This document shows, piece after piece, positions 36,051-48,480 of a DNA stretch of 64,000 bases. The notes under the pieces were generated by a model. The model saw only the letters and a program-made list of their open reading frames with translations. It made no database searches and was not told the origin of the DNA. The first letter of the stretch is position 1. Each line of letters starts with the position of its first letter. Source of the DNA: Centropus unirufus (lineage: Eukaryota; Chordata; Aves; Cuculiformes; Centropidae); assembly GCA_013397695.1 (NCBI GenBank), contig VYZI01000003.1, forward strand, positions 8,410,730 to 8,474,729, read 5' to 3'. A program made the translations under genes and the position numbers.

Positions 36051-39000
36051 AGAATTCAATTCCTAAGGAGAATATGCCATCAACTTGTTCTTCCACACAA
36101 TAGATCAGCAGAAGGACATTAGGAAGAGATTTTTCTGGGCCTGGTAAACTATAGATCGATCAGCAGCCACAGCCATGTGGCTTAACCCAGTCTGTAATCT
36201 GTAATCTGTGTGTGCTGTAAGACAGACCACTAAATTTGAAGATAACAAATAAATGTGGTTTCAGCACTGGGTGAAGTGAGTTCCTCACATAGATGTGTTT
36301 GCAGCCTGCAACACAGACCCACCAAGGCTAAAATAAGACAGTATTTACACGGCACTCTGCATACAGCGTTATCTTTTCATTCTGTTTGCATGATACCCAA
36401 GATTTGCCACATACCATGCTGGTCCGCAGCCAAAATTAGGCAGCACAGTCATGCAGTCAGCAAGTCCAGAAGGGGAAAATGTGCAGGGCCTTCTCCACTC
36501 CCAAGTTCTGGAGCAGGGACAGCCATGCAAGAGGTCAAGAAGATGCACTGCTCACACAGCTATGTACAACCAGCTAAAGAAAACAACAAAATGATGCTTT
36601 GTTAACATTCCCCAAAACAGATCCGAATTGAGAATTAGAAATAGGAAGCATGACCTCCCTCCAAACAAAGAGACCTCTGATTTGAGGGGATTTTTTTCTG
36701 TGGCAGAACACTTCTTTTCACGCTAGATGTTCCAACTACCCTTACAATTTCCAGAGGTGGGAATGAGTCATGAATGCCCCCTTATCTTCTGCATCTGCAC
36801 CAGCATGGCATGGGACAAGTTAAGAAAATGGGAGGTATATGGTCAATTTCTGTTAGGATATAGCAATGATTTGTGTTCCCCAAACATTTTTTGCTCATCT
36901 CTTATCCACATCCTATGTTGAAGACTTGGTTTATTTTCATATAATAGGGAAAAATAAAAAACTTGCTTTTAAAAAGGGCCAGAAAGTGGAGGGATGAGTT
37001 CTTGGTGTTGCTGCAAGCATGCTGTCTGTGTTGTATGCTCCCTGTCAGAGAAGAGCGTGTGTGTGAAGAGCCAGATGTAAAACTGGAAAGCCTTCACAAA
37101 ACTAGAGGTACAAACATCTGCTTAATGGTTCATGAGCAAGCTAGAAATGAGCATCCATCATTAAAAATTCCTGAAGCTTTTGTGGCTTTACAAAGTATTT
37201 TTCTGAAAGCCCCTTATGCTGAGGTAGGCCATTTTCGGCAATGAAAAATTTATTATTTTTTCTTTAAGCTGTTTCCATTCTAAACCTTAGTGTGGACTTG
37301 AGACTCTTCTGCCTCTCTGGAAATCTTAATAGAACTAGATGTTTTTCTGTAAGGCTTGTTCTTCTCAAACACATGCTGTTTGGCTTCGTCCAAGAGTCCC
37401 AAGGTGGAAGTCTAAGCTCCTTCCATTCCAACTGTCACAACAAATTATTTAACAGTCTTTGATGGTTTTAATATTTATGCATTTAAATAACAAAAAACAG
37501 ATGGCAAATGAAATTCCACTGGATTTTGTTACTGTTTTACTAAACAATCTTCTGGGGGTTCATCACCTTCCTGATTATGGAGTATTTGGCAAAACTGATA
37601 TTGGCTTTGCTTTTCACATGAAAATATTTTTTCATTTATTTTATATCTAACATCTATAATGCAAAGAAATCAGATAAAACAGTCAGTGGGATAGACCTAG
37701 AGACAAGTATTCAAAGGCAGAAGCCCTAAACTGTACCTTTTGATGAGAGCCAGGCTTCAGGAGTTCATTCAGCCTCACAACATATTACTATTTTGGGTTT
37801 ACAGATGATAAAATAAGGTAGTAAGAGGTAATACAATCTCATTATGATCATTCACACTTTCATGCAGATGTGAATTATTTTGCTTTCGAAAATAAAGACA
37901 TTTGCAGCCATTTCATGGCCAATATTAGCAATGCTTGCACTAACAGGCAGTTTGGTAAATCAAATTATTTGGTGCAAGGTTTTTTTCCTCTATGCTGTAT
38001 GTGGCTGTAGGAATGTAATTCTGATGAGTTTCCATGTGGTCCCCTGGATCACAAATCTCTGTTAGTTGTGTTGCCCCAAGCTGCCCAAAGAAAGCTCTTC
38101 AACAAGCCTTTGCCCCTCCATGCATTGCCAGATCAAGGGTTGCACTGAGCTCACATGTGCCATGCCAATATTGGGGCAAATCACTTCCCTGCTGTCACCC
38201 CCCATGTAGGGCTTTTCACGTGGAACCAACTCTTGTTATTGCTGGTGTCTCTGCCTTATTTCAGTAAGAAATTACCATTTAAACAGAAATATCCCAAACA
38301 GCTGTTGCACAAACAGCTGGTTTCATGAGTAGGTTCCATTATGGAAAGAAGCCAGTCTGCAAACCGACACAAAGCCTTTCCTTTGCCAAAAATTCAGGTA
38401 AAAAAACCAGAGCAAGTGTCTCCCCAGGCTAGGGTGTATCTCCACTATCTGCCTGTTCACTCGTCCTCCTCAAGTGGGATGCAACAGCACAGAGGGTCAC
38501 GGACAGGACTGCAGAACAGATTCAGTAACTCCGTCTCTCCCAAGAGGCTGCCTGCAGGAGAACCACAGAGCTGCCCTGGGGCTGAGAACGCAACCCCTGT
38601 GGTGAGGATAGAGTTGTGCATTACCAGCAGAGCTTTGTAACCATGCTCTGCTGTGCTACTATTTCCTAGGCAGCAAGATGACAATGAGAAATCTGTCAGG
38701 ACTGATAGACGCCGTATACAGTGGTCTCCGGGTGAGGACGTCTCAGCTGAACCATTTACATATTTTCTGGAGCATTTTCTGAATGCTAATTCCAAAAGTT
38801 CAAAAATTAGGATTCATGCAGAAACTGTCTTTCCAGCTATCAGATATAGAAAAAGAAGACCTTTTAATTTGCTGTCTCTCTTGTATTTGAGTAATGAAAT
38901 TTATTTTTCAAGATTTTCCGCAACCATGAGGGACAAGACACCCAGACTGTGCCCAGTATGACCATCTAAGTTAGGAACGAGGGTTATGCGAAAACAGCAA

Positions 39001-41223
39001 CCAGAAGATGGGAGGTAGAAATAGTCAATCTTTTCAGACATCTTTCTGAATAATAACTGAAACAAAAAACAAAATTTTGCAGTTACAGTTGATTCATGGT
39101 TCCCTTTTGACTTCTTCTAAGGTTTTGCACCTCTTTGTTATTATTTATCTGTTTGGGAGTCAAATCAACAGGGTCAGGGTGTTGTTTTGGGCTACTAAAC
39201 ACAATTCATTAGAGATAAAAATAATATGAATGAGAAAAAAAGGTAAAGGAATTTAAAGATGCAGTATCAGGTTCCCTTCTTCGTACATTTTACCTTTATT
39301 GCATAAATCATGGCAACATCCAATTGCAGACTATAACCAAATGAAAGGTTTTATAGCAGCCCACAACCCACCAAGGACAAGCATTAAAGTTTTATCGTCC
39401 CAGGAGGTGACAATTTACAATTCCTGAGACACATGAAACTCCAACAAGTCCTGAATTATCAGATTTTTAAACTCCAGCACTATGCTTTACAGCTGTTATG
39501 AAAAGGCATATGGAACATTTAAATCAGGATGCTATATTATATTCAAACAAAATGTATCCATTCTGTTCAACTTATGAAATGAACATGAATATCCCATGAA
39601 ATTAATGTCCTATGATGGGTACACTAAGTTCACAGCTGTCCTGTGCTAGCAAGAGGGAGAGACTTACAGGCATTAAAATTGCCAAAAACCTTTACTGCAG
39701 CAGAAAAAAACAGCCCAAGGAACAGTTAATCCATGTAGTGTTTCTAAAAACTACATTTCAGAATCGGATATATAGAAATGTTGTATGCCTGTGCTTCAGA
39801 TCAGAAGTGCAGGATTAGAGAAGGAGGTTTAATTTTCAGAAGCACTAAGCACTGTTTTAACATGGCTTAATTACGTACACCAGCTGCAGAATTAATATAT
39901 TGGATAGGGTTGCATTCTTTTTGCTGTTTTTACAGTCACTTTTTGGCATGGAAAAAGTTAATTCCCTTTTATATTTATTTTACTGTGAGCCTTCAAAAAA
40001 CTATGAATTAGTCAATAACCATTAGTCTTTCTTTACAGTCTGCCTGGCAAGTTGTAGCACTGGTGCAGTAACTGTGGGAGTGGATGCTCAATAGCATCTC
40101 AGAATCTTTTAACCACAAGAAAATTAGTTTCTTTGGCTCCTTTTTAAAAGTGTTGAATATCCCACAGAGAAAATGTTTGTACGGACAATGAATTAAAATA
40201 CCATGCTGACAGATTGGAAAAAGGCTTTCTTCCCCACATGAAGCCAAAATGGTAGAAAGACAGGGTCACACTGTGTGTTTCCGCCTGTTTTCCCCAGTAT
40301 TCACACAACTGACAAGAGAATAAAATTGTCAAGCACTGGAGCAATCCCACTGATCAGACATGAAATGAAGAGAGGGAAATTTCTGACTACTCGATATTAA
40401 AGACATTCAATTCTTCCTTTCTAATATACATGCTGGCTGAGGACACGCTGCTCCTCTTATTAGTTTCTTTTCGCTGTCTGTCTTCTGAAGGCTTCAACTA
40501 TCAAGTCGGTTGATTCTTTGGTAATTAATAGTTTGTAGTTCTTCATATATCTCAGCAGACATCCTGACTCAGAAAACAACCCACTCTCCTAAACTGATCA
40601 TTTAGATTAAGCAGATCTAGTTCAATCATTCCATGTGCCTTTGAAACATATCTTGGTATTCTTAACTGTTCTTTTCATTCAGATGCCTGAGCATGATTCC
40701 ATGATGAGCAGATGAGGGCCATCATGAAAGCCAGATGGGTCAGGATTGATTAATACATCCATCCTTCCAGTAGTGGAATCTGTCTGCTCAGCTTAGACAC
40801 ATGACTTGGCAGTAAAAAAGGCATTAAAAAATGTTTGTGTCTTTGTGTAGATGGGGAAAGAGATACAGAAAGGACAGGATACAATTAGATTTGGGTTTTT
40901 TGAAGTCAGGACCCACTTTTTCAAGGATCTGAGGCATGCAGCTTTCACTGATGGCCCAAAGGCCCCAAGAACAGTGAAACTACTCCAGGGCAGAGCACTC
41001 CTGGGATTTCACATCCAGCAGCTCTAGGAAAAGGTGTGGAAAAGGACATGCAAACCCCCTCAGTGTTGTTCCATCAGTCCCATACCTGTCAGACCAAACA
41101 TGAGCTTTACTGCCATGAGCAGTGTGCCCTGACACCCTGCATGAACTGGGCTTGGTTCTTAGTCACTAGCAACTTGGTGCCCTGGAAGTACCATTTACCA
41201 AACTGTATGGAGAATAGTTACAG
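36051..41223. other. intergenic, no gene recognised
   Basis: Open frames up to about 116 codons are present on both strands but none is recognisable. A GC-richer patch at 38430-38740 gives overlapping open frames on both strands. A short doublet CTGTAATCTGTAATCTGT is at about 36191. I see no mobile element. Confidence 0.55.
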
Positions 41224-41765
41224 AGGAACCTCTGCTTGGAGATCGTTTACTTGGAGTACTGCACCCAGCTTCTGTTCCCAAGACTGAAAAGAGACACGGA
41301 CAGTCTTGAGAGGGTACAAAGGAGGGCCACAAAGACGATAAAAGTGCTGGAGAACCTGCCCTGTGAGGAAGGATTGAAGGAATGAATGCTTTTTGCCCTG
41401 CAGAAGAGAAGGCTCCGGCCAGGGGGACCTTCTTTCTGTATTCCAGTAATTAAAAAGCATCTACAAGGAGGTTGGAGGCTGTCTCTTCACCAGGAGCTAC
41501 GTGAAGAGAACAGGGGCCAATGGGTATAAGCTGCAGCAGGAGTGTTTTATCTTGATATAGGAAAGACATTTTTTGCATTGAGAACAATCACACAATGCAA
41601 TGACCTCTCTAGGGACCAGGTGGAGATCCCATCGTGGGAGGTTTTCAAGATGTGATTGGACAGGATGCTAGATATTCTCATCTGGGCTCCTTTTTCTGAG
41701 AGAGTTGGACTGTATGACCTTCTGAGATCCCTTCCAACACGGGCTGTTCTGTGATTCCATGATCT
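41224..41765 (+). mobile_element. CR1 LINE, ORF2 end and 3' tail
   Basis: This is the longest CR1 copy in the window (about 540 bp). The plus strand runs from the ORF2 C-terminal region (TGGAGTACTGCACCCAGC, GAGAGGGTACAAAGGAGGGC, AGAAGAGAAGGCTCCGGCCA) through AGGTTTTCAAGATGTGATTG to the tail GATCCCTTCCAACACGGGC and a final TTCTGTGATTCCATGATC. Frameshifts and stops show it is dead. Confidence 0.92.
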
Positions 41766-44700
41766 TCAGTCAGAGCTTGCTGTATGACTAGAGTAACACC
41801 AGGATTTGGCATGCCCCACCTTGAAGAAAAGCATATGTTAGGCATGGGGAAGTACTGGACGCTCTCTTATCCACTGCATCTCAGCTGAATATAATCTCTT
41901 ATGGGAAGAAAGAGAAAGGAGATATTCATGTGGGCATGTTGCTATTCCTACAACTTTGTTATTGGAAGAAGCACAGAGCTCTTGGTTAGTGCAGATGTAC
42001 CTCCTGATGAGTGGACAAAGTGTAGGAAAGAGACAGCTCAGAGAGCCGCCAAGCTGCTCAATCCCTTTCTGACAGGGTCTTGCATAACTCTCCACCAGTC
42101 TCCATCTGCCTTCTAGGTGAAGGAAGACAGTAGTCAGGGTAAACTAAACTCTCTCCTTCTTGCTTTCTGGCCTGAGTAGCACAAGGTCAGAGACAGCCAC
42201 TGAGCTAAAAGGAGTCAGCGGTTGTTCCTCTGTACTAAAAATTATGTCAGTACAGCATCCCAGTGCTTGCTTATTAATGTCAGGCTCCTGTGAAACCATA
42301 GAGGATGGCCCCCAGCCAACAGCTTTGTGGCATGGCAGTATTTCAAGAGAAACCAATATCTCAAGAGAAATTCTGCTCTGTTTGTGCCTGAGCTGTGTAT
42401 CTTACTATTATCAACTTTACTGTTACATATTAATATAACCTGATAGAGTGAAAAAAAACTTCCCCATGGCCTGGATTAACATGGATAATATTCAGAGTGA
42501 TAATAACAGCTATCCTGTATATTGCCCTAATGCTGAAATATTAGATAATTTCAGTGAGGGTGCTCAACCCCTTACCATCAAAAAAAGCTTTAGATGGCAA
42601 CTTTGGGCATTAGTTTAATATCTCTGCTTCTAAAAGAACAGGAAATAAGAGGTTTTATCAGCTCACATTTTTTCCTCTGAAGCACAATATCAAAACAGCA
42701 TGTCTCTCAGAAAGCTGCAGAAAAGGTAGGAAAAATAGGAGCGGGGACTGCAGCCATGGTGCAAAAATGCAACCTCACTCCCAGCTGAGAAGGTCTGGGT
42801 TTGATGGGGGTGTTGATGCCTTCAAGGCTCTCTGATCTTTTCACCTCTCCTTTGTTTGATTTTTCACCACTAAACTATCAGCTGCTGGGTGTATCTTGCC
42901 TTTAAATTCTTCCTAGTCTAAGCAAACCAAGACAAGACACTACATGGGAAAAAAGAATCTGGGGATAGATTTGTTGTAAAAGTACACACACCTTCCACTG
43001 CCCTCCCATCCCAATAATTCTGTGATGATGGTTTCTTACATAAAGACTTGAACAGATTCATTTTTAGAAAATATGGAGTCCGTGGCATTGTGTGAAAAAT
43101 AAAATTTATTCTTATTACCTTTTAAAATTCAGTGCAATCCCAGGATAATCCCTTCTCTTATTAGTAGCAAAATATTCCCAATATCCTCATTAGCAAGCTT
43201 TGGGGAAAAAAATACAGTAAAAAAAACTTCAGGAGATACAAGGCAGAGAAGAAAGAGGAGTACAGAAGCAGCTCCTGCCAAGCAACTAAGAATAGCAGCA
43301 GTTCGGCTCAGGCTAAAAATAACTTCTTTTCTAGTGAGGGGTTCCAGGCATGGAACAAATTCCAGTTCATGCCACTCAGCTCTGACCCAAGCACATGTGG
43401 TGACAGTGTAAGCAACAAAATGACAATTAAACGGAGTTATAAAACAGTGACTCATGGGATCAGACAGCAGCAGCTCTCCAGTTCCCACAACAAAGAAACC
43501 CAGCTAGCTGGGCTCACTCATTAAATAATAAAACAGGCCAGTGCTTTTTATATCTGATAGCTTTAATAGCATGGGAACGTCAAACATGCCTTTGGTAGAG
43601 ATTAATCTTGGCTTTCCATGCTCCTTTCAGCTCTCCTTGTCAGCTGTGAGCTCCTGAACTCACTGCAGGTTTCCTGCTTTGCTTTTGGTGGAGACCAGAG
43701 CTGGAGAGATGACGGCATTTTTGGCTGCCTGCCCCATTGCTCCACCACCTCCAGCTTGGAGGAGCGCTGGGGAGGGTTTGAGAGGGCAGAAGAGCGAGGG
43801 GAAATTTCTTCTCTTGGAAGAAATATTTGCTGACTTGTACCTTTCCTGCACTGGTGTCACTATTTCCAGCTGTAGGCCTGATGAAGACGGGCCAGGAGCA
43901 ATTATGGTGGGGCCTAATTACAGGGTGCACATCAAGCTGGTGCTGAGAGAGGAAGGCAGGGAAGGAACATAGCCCTGCTGAGCTCACCCTAGCAAAGGTG
44001 TGTAAGCAAAATCAGAATGCTTCAGCTGCATAACACGCCTGGGTGCACTCATGGGGACCCCCTGTATGAGCAGTATGTCCTGGCAAGACCTAACACCACA
44101 ATTTTAATAGAGCTTCACTTCAGCAGCTGTGCTGGGTGATATTGGGCAGAAACTTTGGAGGAGCAGATATCTAGGACTACAGCAGAGGGGAGAGAGGGCT
44201 CAGCTGCACAAAGGGGCTCCGATTGTTTTTTCTTCCCTGGTCTCCTAGAGAAAAAGGATGTGGAAGAAGCCCCCATATTTGTGTTCTGTCCCTGAACCCA
44301 TAAGGCTGAGAATTAAGAGAGAGCAAAAAAGGTTGTCCTACCAATGCAGATCTAAAGGAAGGAGAGAAGACCTTCTTGTTATTCCCCTGAGGCCCTGGAG
44401 AAAAAATATCTGGCTGGAAGACGATCAGGGGAGCCAAGGATCATGTTGTTCCTCTGCTGCAATGAGCCATGCTGGGAGGTGACCCATGGTGCCTCATCCA
44501 GTTTGCCGTAACTGGACCCAGCTAAGTTACCTGGCTGTTACCTAACTGTGGCTGTGGTATCCAAACTCTTTTGGGTGGACATCTCAGCAAACTTCTCAGC
44601 CTGCAAACATGAGGGACAAAAAGATGGACAAAGAGATACTTAAGTATCGATCACTTTGGAGATACCTAAACACCACTTCATGCTCTTTTTGGTGTTCTTT

Positions 44701-46779
44701 TTTGAGGGAGGGGGGAGACTGCGAGGGGAGTGGGGGTGGAGCAGGCACTTTGAGCAACGTGGGGCAAAAGCAGATCCTTTCGCTTATGGAAGGAAGACCT
44801 GGAAAGGTGAGTAGGGTGTAGGCAGGGTACTCAGCACAGTCCTGTTTTGTAGACTACGGATTATACCCCAAAGCCAGGCAGAGCTGTCACCGATACAGCC
44901 ATGAGTCCAGCTCAATCATGTGGCCATTCAAACCATACTAAATTGTTTGCCTGTGACCAGAATGATGCCAATAAAAGCTTGGGTTTGCCAATAAAAGCAT
45001 CCTGTGTTGCAGGTAACTGGGAATTAATCTGGCACATAACATGCTTATGGAACAAGTTATCTCTTCGCTGGGTGTAGTAAAAGCTTTATGTATCCTACTT
45101 TTATGGCACCTTAAAAACACAAGAAACTGCTTCTATGAACCTGGCCATACCCTTCCAGAACACAAGATATAAATGTCCTTTCTTTGCTTGCTCAAGGTGA
45201 AGGAAAGCAGTACTATCAGAACACATGAAGCCTCAGATTACACTCATACTGGCGCTGCCCTCACTCTTTCAGGGAAGCTGGTGAGTCAAACTGAGCAGGT
45301 AACCAGGAAGCTCACTGATATCTTTATTGAAGTGATAACACTGACTGATTTCCCTCTACTTCTCTGAAACTTACTGGCACTTAATAAATTCCAGGTTCCT
45401 CATCTTTGTCAAGACTGGTCAAAACAGCTACATTTGAGAACTACTGAGGCAATGACTCACAGAGGTGGAAATGTAGTTTCATAAGCTTTATCTTATTAGA
45501 TAAAGAGCTAAAAAAATCCTCTCTACTAACTTTCTTGTTATTCCCAAGATCATTTCAAAATAAGATAAAAATGAAAGACAAAACAGAAGTGGGTGCTGCT
45601 TAGAAGTAATTACATTGGGTGTCTCCACATGTATTTCAGGTGACCAAAAGTATATCCAGATTACAAGAAACTTACTTGGTAGGAATTTTAGGCTGCACCC
45701 CTAGGAGCAGGCAAAGTGAAATTCTTTCTGGTGATAAAGCAACATTGAGTAACTGTGAGTAACATGGCAAAGTGCATCCCTTCTCCTTCCAGACTGACAA
45801 AATTTAGCTGCTCAGAACTGTAGCAGTCAGCTATGTATTTTGATAATGGTAATTAACTCACAGAAGAACTGTATCAAATCTCTTGATAGGTTTCTCGGCC
45901 TCATAGTAAATCATCTTCCCATTTACAGATATTTGACTGGGTTATCCATAGAATTAGTTCTGTACCAGAACAGTCCTGAATGATGCAGATCAACCTGCTT
46001 TCAATGTATCTGAGTAAGGTCCCTGGTCATAGGCCTAAGAGTGCTGGGAAGTACCTTCTTCCTTATAAAATTAAACCTGATATTGTCTTTATCACAAGGG
46101 CCATGTTTAATTGCTCAGTCCTTTAACATACATGAACAGCTAGTGTAAATCCCTTCCAAAGTGAGTGACTCAACAGAAAGAGAAATCTCACCTCCTGCTA
46201 AAATCTCCAATATTTTTAAAATTCTTCCTTTCAGCTTCCCTCCAACCACTATTGAAAAATTAATGGCCCCTGCAGACTCTCCAGAATGGAAATAAAGGTC
46301 AGAGTCAAGAAAATAAGGAAAGTCATCCTATGTCTTCCTCATTTTTGTGAAAAGGTGAATTATGGTGAAGATCCACCCTCAATAAGATGACCTCTCTCTT
46401 CTGTTTCTAATTGGCATGTGCATAGTTTGGCCATGTTTTTCCCTACAGAGCATGCTTTGTTACAGCAACTATGAAAATGGAAATTAAAAAGTAACTGTGT
46501 GGCTGTTTTGAAAACCTGGTTCTATCCTAGGAAATCCTCTATTCCAATCGCATTTCCCCTCTGGGAAGAAATCCATGTATTTGTTTGAAATGCTGGTATG
46601 GTAGTATGGCTGATAGGCCCTTGTCCTGGACCACTCTGATAGCTGCGATAGCAAATACAGCAGATCAACCTTGCTCTTTCTGTTTGGCAAGAATAGTGCT
46701 GTAAAACAGCCCTGGAAGGAAAGGACAGTGAGGACCTGACTGTTCATGTCTTTGCTTAGCACGGAGGCATTTCCAGCTC
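41766..46779. other. intergenic, no gene recognised
   Basis: No gene or mobile element recognised. Open frames reach 119 codons (43129-43488, minus), with a hydrophobic stretch but no known family. A GC-richer patch with overlapping frames lies at 43640-43990, and a G-rich stretch at 44705-44740. Confidence 0.55.
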
Positions 46780-47010
46780 TCCAGTTTGCCGCTGGCCAAT
46801 AGGCTTAAAGATGTCAGTCCATAACACTGCAAATCTATCAGGTGTTAAAGCTGCCACCCAGATTGTCACGCCCAGATCGTTCTGCCTGGCTTTTAAAAGC
46901 TTGTGATGAGTCAGGGATGCTTTGCTGTCTATCAGCCTACGAACTTTAGAGGAGACAGGCAGTAATCGCTGTGTTCAGCCCAGACACCCTTGTTCTCTGC
47001 TTAAAGTGTG
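46780..47010. promoter_or_regulatory. candidate conserved non-coding element
   Basis: The segment has a CCAAT word, an AP-1/MAF-like TGATGAGTCA (TGAGTCA at 46907-46913), CAGATTGTCACGCCC and several paired motifs. It shows no repeat or coding character. The suggestion rests on composition only. Confidence 0.18.
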
Positions 47011-47849
47011 ATGGTTCAGCCTGTAATTCAGCAGCCTGCCTGTACTTGAAAATACAGGCATCAGAAAGCACCTTTCATTAGGCTAAAATGAAGAAGATAG
47101 TTTTACAGAATATACCTACAGAATATTCCTACATACACAGGTATGTAGGAATGCAGGCCAAGAATATTAATAATGCCTGACTAATGGTCTGAAACACAGT
47201 ATTAGGGAGGAAAGAGGTAAGGGCTCAGTGTAGTCCATTAATCCACCCAAGCAGAGTACCCACGGCTGTAATATTGAAGTAGCTTTTTCTGTGACCAAGA
47301 TAAAGTGGGGAAGGAAAATTTCAGGCCAAAAAAACTGTTAGGATTTTGTACAGCCAGATCATTCAACAACTACTTAATTTTCATTTTAATAAAAAAACTG
47401 CATTGCTCCCCCTTCAGTACTTTTCATCCTTCTGGTTTCAAAGCATTTTGCCAAGTCAGCAGCTGCTGGGATAACTTTGGCTTGAACACCTTTCTCTCAC
47501 CACTGAAATCAGATAGAGTGTTGTACTGAGGTGTAAAAACAAGTTCCCGTAAAAGATGCTTTCTCTCTCTTTCTACCCAGAAGCACAGAGGAGTGCTAGA
47601 TGCCAACCACAAAATATTCTTATGATGAGCATACCACAATTTTTAACATATCAGAGCTTTGTTTTCGGTAGAACATACAGAAAGCAAGGGACTCTCAGGT
47701 CAACTCCACCTCAGGAGGTGCTCAAAGCCCAGTCCTCCATCCTCCGTGAAAGACCATGTCTGGAGGATCCAGAGGCTTGATGAACTGTCCAACAGGGTAG
47801 GTATGCAATGATTTGCCCACGAAGATGGTTTCTTCAGTCTCAGGTATTG
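47011..47849. other. intergenic, nothing recognised
   Basis: Ordinary AT-rich sequence with short chance open frames. A small repeated word, TACAGAATAT(A/T)CCTACA, occurs near 47105-47135. Confidence 0.55.
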
Positions 47850-48480
47850 ATTAGCTTGTGACTCGAAACTATAAACTAGAAATCCACCACACAAAAGCAC
47901 AAATATATTTACTCTGTCCATGATGATTGCAGGTACCGCTGTTATCAAGACAATCGCCTGATCTTTTCCCAGCTCCTGTTCAATTGTTCCTGAAAACCAA
48001 TTGTTCAAAATGCCTGAGACCTGTTCCTCTGCGATATCTACCCCATTTCTCTGTGGGAAGATTCACCACAAGTGTAATTTGGATTTCTACATACTCCTTC
48101 AGCTTATGCTGCCAATATTGGTCTCTCACAAGTGGAACAAGAAGTCCAATCTATAGACATTTTGATGAAGCACTTCTAGCCACAGGATTAAGGGTTTTTT
48201 GTCTTCAGGCTGTATACTTTATTCCTACATGTTCAAGTGCCCCTTGAAGTTGAGTCATTTTGGCATCCGTATTGCATGTTGACTTGAGGCATTGCAGAAT
48301 GTGCTGCATGTCCTGCAGCTGCGCAATCGTTTGCTGTTCATTTCACATCAACCATCTGCTCAGACCTTACTTTTCTCCTATGTGCAGCCTCGTTGAAATC
48401 AGAATTGACAGAATCAACATCTATGGGAAATATAGAGTTAATAGAAGAGCTAAAGAGCAGGGATTTTGAAGGCAGTGCAG
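47850..48480 (-). pseudogene. possible decayed coding remnant, identity unknown (viral origin not excluded)
   Basis: Several minus-strand pieces in different frames look more protein-like than chance. One contains a Gln/Leu-rich heptad-like run (EQQTIAQLQDMQ), and a second, nearer 48000, has a Trp-containing segment followed by a hydrophobic stretch. They are separated by stops and frame changes. A helix-rich region before a membrane-like stretch could come from a retroviral envelope or another membrane protein. I recognise no specific family, and chance is a real possibility. Confidence 0.18.

Noticed and set aside
43129..43488. 119-codon minus-strand frame with a hydrophobic stretch
   Set aside because: A single hydrophobic run is common in AT-rich non-coding DNA. 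No motif, conservation cue or gene structure supports it.
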